NCBI GenBank assembly: GCA_004017535.1 | Contig: SAJS01000004.1 | Span: 186,001-250,000 of the forward strand | Direction: 5' to 3' | Source: Mesorhizobium sp. | GTDB taxonomy: Bacteria; Pseudomonadota; Alphaproteobacteria; Rhizobiales; Rhizobiaceae | Length of the DNA stretch: 64,000 nt | Shown here: positions 1 to 8,263 of the stretch, one piece after another | Layout: each line of letters starts with the position of its first letter | Numbering within the stretch: position 1 is the first letter of the stretch | Program-made: the position numbers and the translations under genes | The notes under the pieces: generated by a model | The model's input: the letters and a program-made list of their open reading frames with translations, nothing else | Told to the model about the DNA's origin: nothing | Database searches by the model: none

Positions 1-1370
1 GGGGAACGCTGCCGCTGATCGAACGCCATTTCAAGTTCGACAAGTCGCGCATGACGGTCATCGACCCTCTCGACACCGACCGCAAGCTGCTCGACGAGCG
101 CGGCATCACCTTCATGCAGGATGCTGTGACCGAGAAGAATTACAAGAAGCTGCTGACGCCGCTCCTGACCAATGGCGGCGGCCAGGGCTTTTGCGTCAAC
201 CTGTCGGTCGACACCGGGTCGGTGGACCTGATGAAATTGTGCCGCAAGCTCGGCGTGCTTTACATCGACACCGTCGTAGAGCCGTGGCTGGGCTTCTATT
301 TCGACGCCGAGGCCGACAATGCCAGCCGCTCCAACTACGCGCTGCGCGAGGCGATGATCAAGGAAAAGCAGGACAAGCCCGGCGGCTCGACGGCGGTCTC
401 CACCTGCGGTGCCAATCCCGGCATGGTCTCATGGTTCGTCAAGAAGGCGCTGGTCAACCTCGCCACCGATCTCGGGCTCGAGTTTTCGGAGCCCGCGCAG
501 GAAGACCGCGAGGGCTGGGCCAGGCTGATGAAGAAGGCCGGCGTCAAGGGCATCCACATCGCCGAGCGCGACACCCAGCGCACCAAGAAGCCGAAGCCGA
601 TGAATGTGTTCTGGAACACCTGGTCAGTCGAAGGCTTCATCTCGGAAGGCCTGCAGCCGGCCGAGCTCGGTTGGGGCACGCATGAAAACTGGATGCCGAA
701 GAACGGCAAGCAACACAAGCACGGCTCCAAGGCGGCAATCTATCTGGAGCAGCCCGGCGCCAACACGCGCGTGCGCAGTTGGTGCCCTACGCCGGGCGCG
801 CAATACGGCCTCTTGGTGACGCATAACGAGTCGATCTCGATCGCCGACTTCTTCACCGTGCGTTCGAAGAAGGGCAAGGTCCAATACCGTCCGACCTGCC
901 ATTACGCCTATCATCCCTGCAACGACGCCTTGCTGTCGCTGGACGAGATGTTCGGCGCCGCCGGCAAGCCGCAGCCGGTCCACCATGTGCTTGACGAGAA
1001 CGAGCTGGTCGACGGCGTCGACGAGCTCGGCGTGCTGCTCTACGGCCACGACAAGAACGCCTACTGGTACGGCTCGCAATTGTCGCTGGCCGAAGCCCGC
1101 AAGCTCGCCCCCTACCAGAACGCCACCGGCTTGCAGGTCACCTCGGCGGTGCTCGCCGGCATGGTCTGGGCGCTGGAGAACCCGGCGGCCGGCATCGTGG
1201 AAGCCGACGAGATGGACTACCGGCGCTGCCTCGAAGTGCAGTCGCCTTATCTCGGGCCGGTCAGGGGCTACTATACCGACTGGACTCCTCTGGACAATCG
1301 CCCGGGCCTCTTCCCGGAAGACCTGGACAAGGACGACCCGTGGCAGTTCCGCAACATTCTGGTCCGATAG
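1..1370 (+). CDS. hss: Homospermidine synthase, 5'-truncated by the window edge
   Basis: Makes sym-homospermidine from putrescine (or spermidine) by NAD-dependent aminobutyl transfer in the cytoplasm. The reading frame is open from base 3, giving GTLPLIERHF ahead of the first in-window Met at 51, and this matches the N-terminal region of the family. About 456 residues are visible, so I infer that only some 20-25 residues, including the Rossmann glycine motif, are missing. Landmarks are NGGGQGFCVNLSVDTGS, STCGANPGMVSWFV near the middle and a C-terminus ending FRNILVR. The gene stands alone, followed about 85 bp later by a lipoprotein gene. Homospermidine is the typical long polyamine of Rhizobiales. 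The true start lies outside the window. Confidence 0.93.
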   Translation, partial: GTLPLIERHFKFDKSRMTVIDPLDTDRKLLDERGITFMQDAVTEKNYKKLLTPLLTNGGGQGFCVNLSVDTGSVDLMKLCRKLGVLYIDTVVEPWLGFYFDAEADNASRSNYALREAMIKEKQDKPGGSTAVSTCGANPGMVSWFVKKALVNLATDLGLEFSEPAQEDREGWARLMKKAGVKGIHIAERDTQRTKKPKPMNVFWNTWSVEGFISEGLQPAELGWGTHENWMPKNGKQHKHGSKAAIYLEQPGANTRVRSWCPTPGAQYGLLVTHNESISIADFFTVRSKKGKVQYRPTCHYAYHPCNDALLSLDEMFGAAGKPQPVHHVLDENELVDGVDELGVLLYGHDKNAYWYGSQLSLAEARKLAPYQNATGLQVTSAVLAGMVWALENPAAGIVEADEMDYRRCLEVQSPYLGPVRGYYTDWTPLDNRPGLFPEDLDKDDPWQFRNILVR

Positions 1371-1455
1371 CGGTCAGGCCTACCGCCGCCTCCACCTTGC
1401 AATCGCCCGGAAATCGGGCGATTGAGAAGATGCGGACCGAGGAGAGGACCAACAT

Positions 1456-1830
1456 ATGACTATTGCGCGCAAACTGCTTTCGGCGGGTGCCGCGGCAAGC
1501 CTGCTGGCTACGGCCGCCTGCACAACCACCGGCCCGTCGGAACCACCGGGCGCAGCCGCGCCGAAGGGTGTCGAGGGCAATTGGATCGACGCCAAGGGCA
1601 CCGGCCTGTCGACCTTCGCGGCCGGCAACTTCACCACTGTTGCCACCGACACCGGCCAGAAGCTGTCGGAAGGCAGCTACACCATGACTGGACCGACCTC
1701 GGTCGAGATCCACGGCACTTCGCTGATCCGCCAGACGCCGGTCAGTTTCAACTGCCTGATGGTCTCCATCAGCCAGCTCAACTGCACCAGCGCCAGCGGC
1801 CAGAATTTCGTGCTGACGCGTCGGGCCTGA
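1456..1830 (+). CDS. omp10: Omp10-like outer-membrane lipoprotein
   Basis: A 124-residue lipoprotein predicted to be anchored in the outer membrane. The N-terminus has a short basic start, a hydrophobic stretch and a lipobox ending TAAC, with the lipidated Cys at residue 22. The mature part (GVEGNWIDAKG, TDTGQKLSEGSY, QLNCTSASG and a C-terminal LTRRA) follows Brucella Omp10 block by block from memory, including two Cys that probably pair. The start at 1456 has the purine-rich ribosome site GGAGAGGA about 7 bases upstream. The gene is monocistronic and ends at a strong intrinsic terminator. Omp10 is a surface-exposed minor antigen in Brucella, and its molecular role is not known to me. Confidence 0.85.
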   Translation: MTIARKLLSAGAAASLLATAACTTTGPSEPPGAAAPKGVEGNWIDAKGTGLSTFAAGNFTTVATDTGQKLSEGSYTMTGPTSVEIHGTSLIRQTPVSFNCLMVSISQLNCTSASGQNFVLTRRA

Positions 1831-1850
1831 GGCTCGCAGACATGCATCCG

Positions 1851-1883
1851 AAAGGACGGCGGCGCGAGCCGCCGTCCTTTTTT
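1851..1883 (+). terminator. Rho-independent terminator of the omp10-like gene
   Basis: A perfect 13-bp stem (1851-1863 with 1868-1880), a 4-base loop and a run of six T's, 20 bp after the stop codon. The A-rich left flank could also let it act weakly on the other strand. Confidence 0.93.
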
Positions 1884-1987
1884 GTGCCGGCAAACATCTC
1901 CCCCGATTTGTGCTTGCATCGGCCAGGACCCGATGTGAACATGACCCGAGACTGACTGTTATTTTCCAGTCAAGTGAAGGCGTTAAA

Positions 1988-2091
1988 GCATGGCGTCCAG
2001 AAGTGTGCAGCGGTTCTGGGACAACGACATGCATCAAAACAAGAACCTAAAGCGCGTCGCCTGAATCCGTTTCAGCGCGACGCGCTTTAGG
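1988..2091. repeat. Palindromic intergenic repeat, family 1 copy A (two hairpins)
   Basis: The first hairpin spans 1988-2032 (arms GCATG/CATGC around a core containing AAGTGTGCAGCGGTT). A linker ATCAAAACAAGAACC joins it to a second hairpin at 2046-2091, whose 14-bp outer arms are CCTAAAGCGCGTCG and CGACGCGCTTTAGG. The core and linker recur at 5458, 22739, 25058 and 42524, and inverted at 15466. The two-palindrome architecture resembles RIME elements of rhizobia, but membership was not tested. Confidence 0.8.
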
Positions 2092-2124
2092 TACCGTCGA
2101 AGTCAGCTTATCCGAGAGACGCAG

Positions 2125-4194
2125 ATGAAGAAGATTGCCGCCATCCTAGCCCTGTCCGCTTCGACGCTTGGCCTGTCGGCCGGCGTTTCCTTTGCCGACT
2201 ACACGCTGAACATCCTGCATTTCAACGACTGGCACAGCCGCATCGAAGGCAACAACAAATACGAGTCGACCTGTTCCGCCGAAGAGGAGACCAAGGGCGA
2301 ATGCATCGGCGGCGCCGGCCGGCTGATCACCGCAATCGCCGAGGAGCGCAAGAAGCTCGAAGGGCAGAACCTGCTCTTGCTCAATGCCGGCGACAGTTTT
2401 CAGGGGTCACTCTTCTACACCACCTACAAGGGCGCTGCGGAAGAGGAATTCCTCAACCAGATCAAGCCCGACGCGGTGACGCTCGGCAACCACGAATTCG
2501 ACGACGGCGAGACAGCACTGGTGCCTTACCTCGACAAGGCGAAGTTCCCGATCGTCAGCGCGAATGTCATGCCCAACGACAAGTCCGGCGCTAAGGACAA
2601 GATCAAGCCGTCGATCGTCGTCGAGGTCGGCGGCCAGAAGATCGGCATCATCGGCGCCGTCACCAACGACACGCCGGAACTCGCCTCGCCCGGCCCGAAC
2701 ATCGCCATCGCCGACGACGTCAAATCGATCACGGCCGAGGTCGAGAAGCTCAAGGCGCAAGGCATCAACAAGATCATCGTGGTCACCCATATCGGCTACC
2801 GGCGCGAGCGCGACGTGATCGCCAAGATCCCGGGCATCGACGTGGTGGTCGGCGGCCATAGCCACACGCTTCTGTCCAACACCGACCCGAAGGCCGAAGG
2901 CCCCTACCCGACCATGGTCGACAACCCCGACGGCTCCAAGGTGCCGGTGGTGCAGGCGGCGTCCTATTCGAAATATCTCGGCGAGTTCAAGGTCGTGTTC
3001 GACGACAATGGCAACGTCAAGGAGGCCAGCGGCGCCCCGATCTATCTCGACAAGTCGATCACGCCCGATCCTGCTGTCCTTGCCCGCATCAAGGAGCTCG
3101 ACGCGCCGATCGAGGCGCTGAAGAACAAGGAGGTAGCCGAGACCACCAAGGCGATCGACGGCAGCCGCGAGAACTGCCGCGCGCGCGAATGCGAGATGGG
3201 CAATCTCGTCTCCGATGCCATCCTCGACCGCACCAAGGGCCAGGGCGTCGAGATCGTTATCTCAAACGGTGGCGGCCTGCGCGCCTCGATCGACCAGGGC
3301 ACGGTGACTATGGGCGAGGTGCTGACCGTGCTGCCGTTCCAGAACACGCTGGCCACCTTCAAGATCTCGGGCAAGGACCTCGTCGCGGGCCTCGAAAGCG
3401 GCCTCAGCCAGGTCGAGGACGGCGCCGGCCGCTTCCCGCAGGTTGCCGGGCTGAAATATTCCTTCGATAAGTCGGTCGCGCCCAATGCCGGTCGCGTCAA
3501 ATCGGTCGAGGTGATGGAGAACGGCGCCTGGGCGCCAATCAATCCCGACAAACACTATCTGGTCGCCACCAACAACTACGTCCGCCAGGGTGGCGACGGC
3601 TACAAGGTCTTCGCCGAGAAGGCCACGGACGCCTATGACTACGGCCCAGGCCTCGAGCAGGTGGTGGCCGACTATCTCGGCGCGCATCGACCTTACACGC
3701 CGAAGCTCGACGGCCGCATCACCGAGATCGCGGCAACGACGGCGGCGGCTGAGCCAGCCAAGCCTGCGGAACCGGCAAAGCCTGCCGAGACCGCTCCAGC
3801 AGCCACCCAGGCGCCTGCGGCCGAGGCAGCAAAACCGGCCGAGGCTGCGCCGGCAAGCGAGCCGGCGATGCCGGCTATGCCGTCCGGCTCCAGTGACATT
3901 GCCGGCAAACCGCCGGCGGTTCCGGCTGAGACGGCGCCGGCTGCGGAACCGGCAAAGCCGGCCGAGACCGCTCCGGCGGCCTCTGCTCCCGCCGCCGAGC
4001 CGGCCAAACCCGCTGAAACCAAGCCGGCGGAAACCAGGCACACCGTCGCGGCCGGCGATACCTACTGGGACCTGGCCAAGAAAGCCTATGGCGACGCCAC
4101 CAAATGGAAGCTCATCTCAGAGGCCAACAAGGACTTTAAGCCGCGTCGCCTGCCGCTGGGCGCGACGCTGACCATTCCGCCGGCCGCGAAATAG
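2125..4194 (+). CDS. Periplasmic 5'-nucleotidase (UshA/CpdB family) with C-terminal LysM domain
   Basis: Predicted periplasmic metallophosphoesterase that removes phosphate from nucleotides. A signal peptide ends near SFA at residue 24. The N-terminal metal site shows HFNDWHSR, NAGDSFQGS, GNHEFDDG, THIGYRRERD and GGHSHT in the usual order. The 5'-nucleotidase C-terminal domain follows, with ISNGGGLRASI and the substrate-binding stretch NNYVRQGGDGY. After about residue 535 comes an unusual linker of some 100 residues made of Ala/Pro/Glu/Lys repeats (AEPAKPAE units). A LysM domain closes the protein (HTVAAGDTYWDLAKKAYGD to TLTIPPAAK). At 689 residues it is longer than UshA (about 550). LysM suggests tethering to peptidoglycan. 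The start follows GAGACGCAG, and the gene ends at a terminator. Confidence 0.9.
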   Translation: MKKIAAILALSASTLGLSAGVSFADYTLNILHFNDWHSRIEGNNKYESTCSAEEETKGECIGGAGRLITAIAEERKKLEGQNLLLLNAGDSFQGSLFYTTYKGAAEEEFLNQIKPDAVTLGNHEFDDGETALVPYLDKAKFPIVSANVMPNDKSGAKDKIKPSIVVEVGGQKIGIIGAVTNDTPELASPGPNIAIADDVKSITAEVEKLKAQGINKIIVVTHIGYRRERDVIAKIPGIDVVVGGHSHTLLSNTDPKAEGPYPTMVDNPDGSKVPVVQAASYSKYLGEFKVVFDDNGNVKEASGAPIYLDKSITPDPAVLARIKELDAPIEALKNKEVAETTKAIDGSRENCRARECEMGNLVSDAILDRTKGQGVEIVISNGGGLRASIDQGTVTMGEVLTVLPFQNTLATFKISGKDLVAGLESGLSQVEDGAGRFPQVAGLKYSFDKSVAPNAGRVKSVEVMENGAWAPINPDKHYLVATNNYVRQGGDGYKVFAEKATDAYDYGPGLEQVVADYLGAHRPYTPKLDGRITEIAATTAAAEPAKPAEPAKPAETAPAATQAPAAEAAKPAEAAPASEPAMPAMPSGSSDIAGKPPAVPAETAPAAEPAKPAETAPAASAPAAEPAKPAETKPAETRHTVAAGDTYWDLAKKAYGDATKWKLISEANKDFKPRRLPLGATLTIPPAAK

Positions 4195-4215
4195 GCGGCC
4201 ACCCGGAATTCAGGG

Positions 4216-4247
4216 CACCCGCCCGGAAACGGGCGGGTGTTCCTTTT
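4216..4247 (+). terminator. Rho-independent terminator of the 5'-nucleotidase gene
   Basis: A perfect 10-bp GC-rich stem (4216-4225 with 4230-4239), a GAAA tetraloop and a T-rich tail (TTCCTTTT), 21 bp after the stop. Confidence 0.88.
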
Positions 4248-4337
4248 CCGGTGCCAAACTTGATAAGGTGCGGCCAGACGCAGCATTGAAAACCGGCGGG
4301 GCATCACTAGTTTCCGCGGCGCTACCGGAGACCGTTG

Positions 4338-5402
4338 ATGACGCTTGCCCGCCCCACCGATGTCAATACCGCGAGGACCGCTGGTCCGCTGCCCGCCGGC
4401 CACCCGGCGGTTAAGCAGGGCAAGGTCGGCGTCATGCTGATCAATCTCGGCACACCCGACGGTATCGAATTTGCGCCGATGTGGCGGTATCTCAGGGAAT
4501 TCCTCTCCGACCCGCGCGTCATCGAGCTCAACAAGGCGATCTGGTATCCGATCCTCTACGGCCTGGTTTTGACGACCCGGCCGAAAAAGTCCGGCGCCAA
4601 CTATGCCCGGATCTGGAACCGGGAGAAGAACGAGTCGCCGCTGCGCACCTTCACCCGTTCACAGGCAGAAAAGCTCGCCAGAACCCTCGCCGATCAGTCG
4701 AACGTCGTGGTCGATTGGGCGATGCGCTACGGCAATCCGTCGACGGCAAGCGTGGCGCAAAAACTGATCGAGCAGGGCTGCGACCGTATCCTGTCCTTCC
4801 CGGTATATCCGCAGTATTCGGCAACGACCACGGCGACCGCCAACGACCAGCTGTTCCGCGCGCTGATGAAGATCAGAAACGCTCCGACGATCCGCAGCGT
4901 GCCACCCTACTACGATGAACCGGTCTACATCGAGGCTCTCGCTCACTCGATCGAGCGGCATCTTGAGACGTTGGACTTCGAGCCCGAGGTGGTTATCGCG
5001 TCCTATCATGGCATCCCGAAGCCGTATTTCGAGAAGGGCGACCCCTACCATTGCCACTGTCTCAAGACGACGCGGCTGCTGCGGGAAAGGCTCGGCTGGG
5101 ACGAGAAGAAGCTCATCACCGCCTTCCAGTCACGTTTCGGCGCGCAGGAATGGCTGCAGCCCTACACCGACGTCACGGTCGAGAAACTGGCCAAGGAAGG
5201 GGTGAAATCCATCGCCGTCGTCAATCCGGGCTTTTCCGTCGACTGCATCGAGACCCTGGACGAGATCGGCCGCGAGGCGGCCGAAACCTTCCATCACGCC
5301 GGCGGCAGGAACTTCGCCCATATACCCTGTCTCAATGACAGTCCCGAGGGCATGGCGGTCATCGAGGCGCTGGTCCGGCGCGAGCTTTCCGGTTGGGTGT
5401 GA
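4338..5402 (+). CDS. hemH: Ferrochelatase
   Basis: Inserts Fe2+ into protoporphyrin IX, the last step of haem synthesis, at the inner membrane. The protein has 354 residues, which is normal for proteobacteria. Family landmarks are VMLINLGTPDG near the N-terminus, the active-site signature SYHGIPKPYFEKGDPYHCHC with its conserved His, and NPGFSVDCIETLDEI near the C-terminus. ATG at 4338 is preferred over the adjacent TTG at 4335 because CCGGAG lies 7 bases upstream of it. The gene is monocistronic, between a terminator and a repeat element. No iron-response operator was recognised in the short upstream region. Confidence 0.97.
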   Translation: MTLARPTDVNTARTAGPLPAGHPAVKQGKVGVMLINLGTPDGIEFAPMWRYLREFLSDPRVIELNKAIWYPILYGLVLTTRPKKSGANYARIWNREKNESPLRTFTRSQAEKLARTLADQSNVVVDWAMRYGNPSTASVAQKLIEQGCDRILSFPVYPQYSATTTATANDQLFRALMKIRNAPTIRSVPPYYDEPVYIEALAHSIERHLETLDFEPEVVIASYHGIPKPYFEKGDPYHCHCLKTTRLLRERLGWDEKKLITAFQSRFGAQEWLQPYTDVTVEKLAKEGVKSIAVVNPGFSVDCIETLDEIGREAAETFHHAGGRNFAHIPCLNDSPEGMAVIEALVRRELSGWV

Positions 5403-5457
5403 CCGGCTTCACCGACAGACTCGAAACGGTGCGCAAAACCCGCCGCTAACCGATATC

Positions 5458-5566
5458 AGAGCATGATGCCGAAAAGTGTGAGCGGTTTTCGGACCACATC
5501 ATGCTCTTTCTATTGACCCAGAGCCGTATGATTTCAGGTCGATCCGGCCTGAAATCATCCGGCTCT
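5458..5566. repeat. Palindromic intergenic repeat, family 1 copy B (two hairpins)
   Basis: The first hairpin is 5458-5507, with 11-bp arms AGAGCATGATG/CATCATGCTCT around GAAAAGTGTGAGCGGTTTTC. The second is 5520-5566, with outer arms AGAGCCG/CGGCTCT and inner 11-bp arms ATGATTTCAGG/CCTGAAATCAT. The core matches copies A, C, D and E, while the second hairpin differs in sequence from that of copy A. It may also stabilise or end the hemH transcript. Confidence 0.85.
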
Positions 5567-5644
5567 GGCGATCACCTGATTGTAACGTTGCGGAAACACA
5601 CTTAAGTGATTCCGTGAGGTCGCCGCCTTTGAGGGAGAAGCGAA

Positions 5645-6592
5645 ATGGGCTTTAGCGGTTTCGATATTGCCATTATTGTTCTTGTTTTCCTGGTCATCAT
5701 TCTGCTTTTCAAGGGCATCAGGACGGTGCCGCAAGGTTACAATTACACGGTGGAGCGCTTCGGCCGTTACACCAAGACGCTGACCCCCGGCCTCAACATC
5801 ATCAACCCCATCTTCGAGCGCGTCGGCGCCAAGATGAACATGATGGAGCAGGTGCTCGACGTCCCGACGCAGGAGATCATCACCCGCGACAACGCCATCG
5901 TCGGGGTCGACGGCGTCGCCTTCTACCAGGTGCTGAACGCCGCCCAGGCCGCTTACCAGGTGGCCGGGCTGCAGAACGCCATTCTCAACCTCACCATGAC
6001 CAACATCCGTACCGTCATGGGCTCGATGGACCTCGACGAATTGCTTTCCAATCGCGACGCGATCAACGAGCGCCTCCTGCGCGTCGTGGACGAGGCGGCG
6101 CATCCGTGGGGCATCAAGATCACCCGCGTCGAGATCAAGGACATCAACCCGCCGGCCAATCTCGTGGAATCGATGGGCCGCCAGATGATGGCCGAGCGCG
6201 ACAAGCGCGCCCAGATCCTGGCCGCTGAAGGCCTGAAGCAATCGCAGATCCTCGAAGCCGAGGGCCGCAGGGAAGCCGCTTTCCGTGACGCCGAGGCGCG
6301 CGAGCGCTCGGCTGAGGCCGAAGCGAAGGCGACGCAGGTCGTGTCGGAAGCCATCGCCAAGGGCGATGTGCAGGCCATCAACTACTTCGTCGCGCAGAAA
6401 TACACCGAGGCCTTGGCCAAGATCGGCTCGTCGAGCAACAACAAGATCGTGCTGATGCCGTTTGAGGCCTCGTCGCTGATCGGTTCGCTCGGCGGCATCG
6501 GCGAGATCGCCCGCGAAGTCTTCAAGGGCGACAGCCCGTCGGGCACGCGCCAGGGTTCGCGCCCGCCGATCATGCGGCAGAGTGACAGCTGA
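5645..6592 (+). CDS. SPFH/Band-7 membrane protein (stomatin-like, QmcA type)
   Basis: Inner-membrane scaffold of the stomatin/paraslipin group, thought to form large ring assemblies that organise membrane proteins or proteases. One N-terminal membrane helix (residues about 7-24) leads into a Band-7 domain ([33 protein letters not shown]). An Ala/Glu/Arg-rich coiled-coil stretch follows (about 185-250), then a hydrophobic Gly/Ser-rich C-terminal segment. At 315 residues it is typical. The start has GGGAGAAG just upstream. An NfeD-type gene follows 26 bp later, which is the standard operon partner of SPFH proteins, so the two are almost certainly co-transcribed and act as a pair. Confidence 0.93.
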   Translation: MGFSGFDIAIIVLVFLVIILLFKGIRTVPQGYNYTVERFGRYTKTLTPGLNIINPIFERVGAKMNMMEQVLDVPTQEIITRDNAIVGVDGVAFYQVLNAAQAAYQVAGLQNAILNLTMTNIRTVMGSMDLDELLSNRDAINERLLRVVDEAAHPWGIKITRVEIKDINPPANLVESMGRQMMAERDKRAQILAAEGLKQSQILEAEGRREAAFRDAEARERSAEAEAKATQVVSEAIAKGDVQAINYFVAQKYTEALAKIGSSSNNKIVLMPFEASSLIGSLGGIGEIAREVFKGDSPSGTRQGSRPPIMRQSDS

Positions 6593-6618
6593 TCATCTAA
6601 CTCTGTGGGAGACCGTCA

Positions 6619-7083
6619 ATGATCGACCGCATCGTTTCGGAACTCGGCCCGTGGAACTGGATGGTTCTCGGCATCGTGCTCCTGGTGATGGAAGTCGTGG
6701 CGCCCGGCGTGTTCATGCTGTGGATCGGCATCGCGGCGCTGATCGTAGGCGCTGTTTCGCTGGCGATCTGGGATGCGGCGTTCTGGACCTGGCAGATCCA
6801 GGTCCTAGCCTTCCTCGTGCTGGCCGTGATCTCGGCCTATGTCGGCCGGCAGATCGCCGTCAGCCGGCAAGGCAGCGTCGACCAGCCGCTGCTCAATCGC
6901 CGCGGCGCGCAAATGGTCGGCCGCACGGCGACGCTGGCCGAGCCGATCAAGAACGGCCGCGGCCGCATCCGGCTCGGCGACACGCTATGGCGCGTCTCCG
7001 GACCCGACCTGCCGGCCGGCACGCAGGTGCGCGTGACCGGGGCGGCGGATACCGATCTGGAGCTGACTGTCGAAGCGGTCTGA
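6619..7083 (+). CDS. NfeD-like membrane protein, partner of the SPFH protein
   Basis: A 154-residue protein with two or three hydrophobic segments in the first 80 residues (WNWMVLGIVLLVMEVVAPGV, then FMLWIGIAALIVGAVSLAIW and VLAFLVLAVISAYV). The C-terminal part (about 95-150) fits the soluble OB-fold of short NfeD proteins: MVGRTATLAEPIKNGRGRI, then DTLWRVSGPDLPAGTQVRV. It sits 26 bp behind the stomatin-like gene, which gives the classic SPFH-NfeD pairing, and the start has a GTGGGAGA site. It meets the isomerase gene on the other strand tail to tail with only 6 bp between stop codons. Confidence 0.9.
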   Translation: MIDRIVSELGPWNWMVLGIVLLVMEVVAPGVFMLWIGIAALIVGAVSLAIWDAAFWTWQIQVLAFLVLAVISAYVGRQIAVSRQGSVDQPLLNRRGAQMVGRTATLAEPIKNGRGRIRLGDTLWRVSGPDLPAGTQVRVTGAADTDLELTVEAV

Positions 7084-7089
7084 GTTTCT

Positions 7090-8145
7090 TTAGGCAGCGC
7101 CGATGCGCAGCAGATCGTGCAAATGCACAAGCCCAACCGGCCGCTTGCCCTCGACGACCATCAGGCTGGTGATGGCGGAGGTGTTGATCGTCTGCAGCGC
7201 CGTCGCCACCAGCGTATCCGGACTCGCGGTCTTCGGCTTCTTCGTCATCACCTGATCGACGCTCATGGACAGAAGATCGCTGGCGATGTGGCGGCGGATG
7301 TCGCCGTCGGTGATGATGCCGGTCAGCGCGCCGTCGGGGGCGGTGATCGCGACGCAACCGAAACCCTTGCGCGACAATTCCAGGATCGCTTCGCGCATGC
7401 CGGTGCCCGACGGCACCAGCGGCAGCCTTTCACCGACATGCATGATCTCACGCAGCTGGGTCAGATTGGCGCCGAGCTGGCCGCCCGGGTGGAAGGTGCG
7501 GAAATGGTCCGGCGTGAAGCCGCGCGCCTCGAGCAGCGCGATCGCCAGCGCATCGCCCATGACCAATTGCAGCAGGGCGGAGGTTGTGGGCGCCAGCCCA
7601 TGCGGACAGGCCTCGGGCACGGCCGGCAGCAACAGCACGACATCGGCGGCCCGGGCCAGCGCCGAGTTCTCGCCGGACGTGATGGCGATCAGCGGGATGG
7701 AAAATCGCCTGGAATAAGCGACGATGCCCATCAATTCCTTGCTCTCGCCCGACCAGGACATGGCGATGATGGCGTCGTCCCGGGCGATCATGCCGAGATC
7801 GCCGTGATTGGCCTCCGCCGGATGGACGAAAAAGGCCGGCGTGCCGGTCGAGGCCAGCGTCGCGGCGATCTTGGAACCGATATGGCCGCTCTTGCCGACG
7901 CCGGTGACGATGACGCGGCCGTCGATCCGCGAAATCAGATCGATGGCCGCCGCGAAGGGCTCGGCCAGTCCGTTTGCGAGCCCGGCGGCCAAGGCCGCCA
8001 TGCCGGCCTGCTCCGTCGCCACCGTTCTCAGCGCCGATTCGATCGCAGCCTGCCTGTCCGGCTGCTTTCTTTCTGGGGACCCCGCATGCATGGCCGAAGC
8101 GATTAGCGCTTTGCCGCACCGCTGTCCAACGGAATTGTCCAACAC
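7090..8145 (-). CDS. kdsD: Arabinose-5-phosphate isomerase (KpsF/GutQ family)
   Basis: Interconverts ribulose-5-phosphate and arabinose-5-phosphate, the first step to the Kdo sugar of lipopolysaccharide. It has a sugar-isomerase (SIS) domain with GVGKSGHIGSKIAATLAS, MSWSGES and a TSALLQL segment, followed by two CBS domains (IMHVGERLPLV onward, then VDQVMTKKPKTASPD). The length of 351 residues is slightly long because the GTG start at 8145 was chosen, which has TGAGG 5 bases upstream. An alternative ATG at 8091 would give 333 residues, closer to the family, but has no clear ribosome site. It is transcribed divergently from a beta-barrel gene and lies near galU, consistent with envelope polysaccharide supply. 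Confidence 0.92.
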   Translation of the reverse strand: MLDNSVGQRCGKALIASAMHAGSPERKQPDRQAAIESALRTVATEQAGMAALAAGLANGLAEPFAAAIDLISRIDGRVIVTGVGKSGHIGSKIAATLASTGTPAFFVHPAEANHGDLGMIARDDAIIAMSWSGESKELMGIVAYSRRFSIPLIAITSGENSALARAADVVLLLPAVPEACPHGLAPTTSALLQLVMGDALAIALLEARGFTPDHFRTFHPGGQLGANLTQLREIMHVGERLPLVPSGTGMREAILELSRKGFGCVAITAPDGALTGIITDGDIRRHIASDLLSMSVDQVMTKKPKTASPDTLVATALQTINTSAITSLMVVEGKRPVGLVHLHDLLRIGAA

Positions 8146-8263
8146 AATTGCCTCAAGCCGCCGGTTGGAAGGCTTACGAGGGGCTGTCTCAACCCTCCGT
8201 TAACCATCCGCATTTACGGTTCGGTAAGTATGGCGCAACCGCGCCGCGCAAGCAGTGGTGACG

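Noticed and set aside
3730-4040. Independent small gene in the Ala/Pro/Glu repeat of the 5'-nucleotidase
   Set aside because: Frames on both strands are repetitive by-products of the linker codons; the nucleotidase frame runs through without break to the LysM domain.
8146-8263. CtrA binding site (TTAA-N7-TTAA) between kdsD and the barrel gene
   Set aside because: GTTAACCAT is present but the second TTAA is not at the needed distance.
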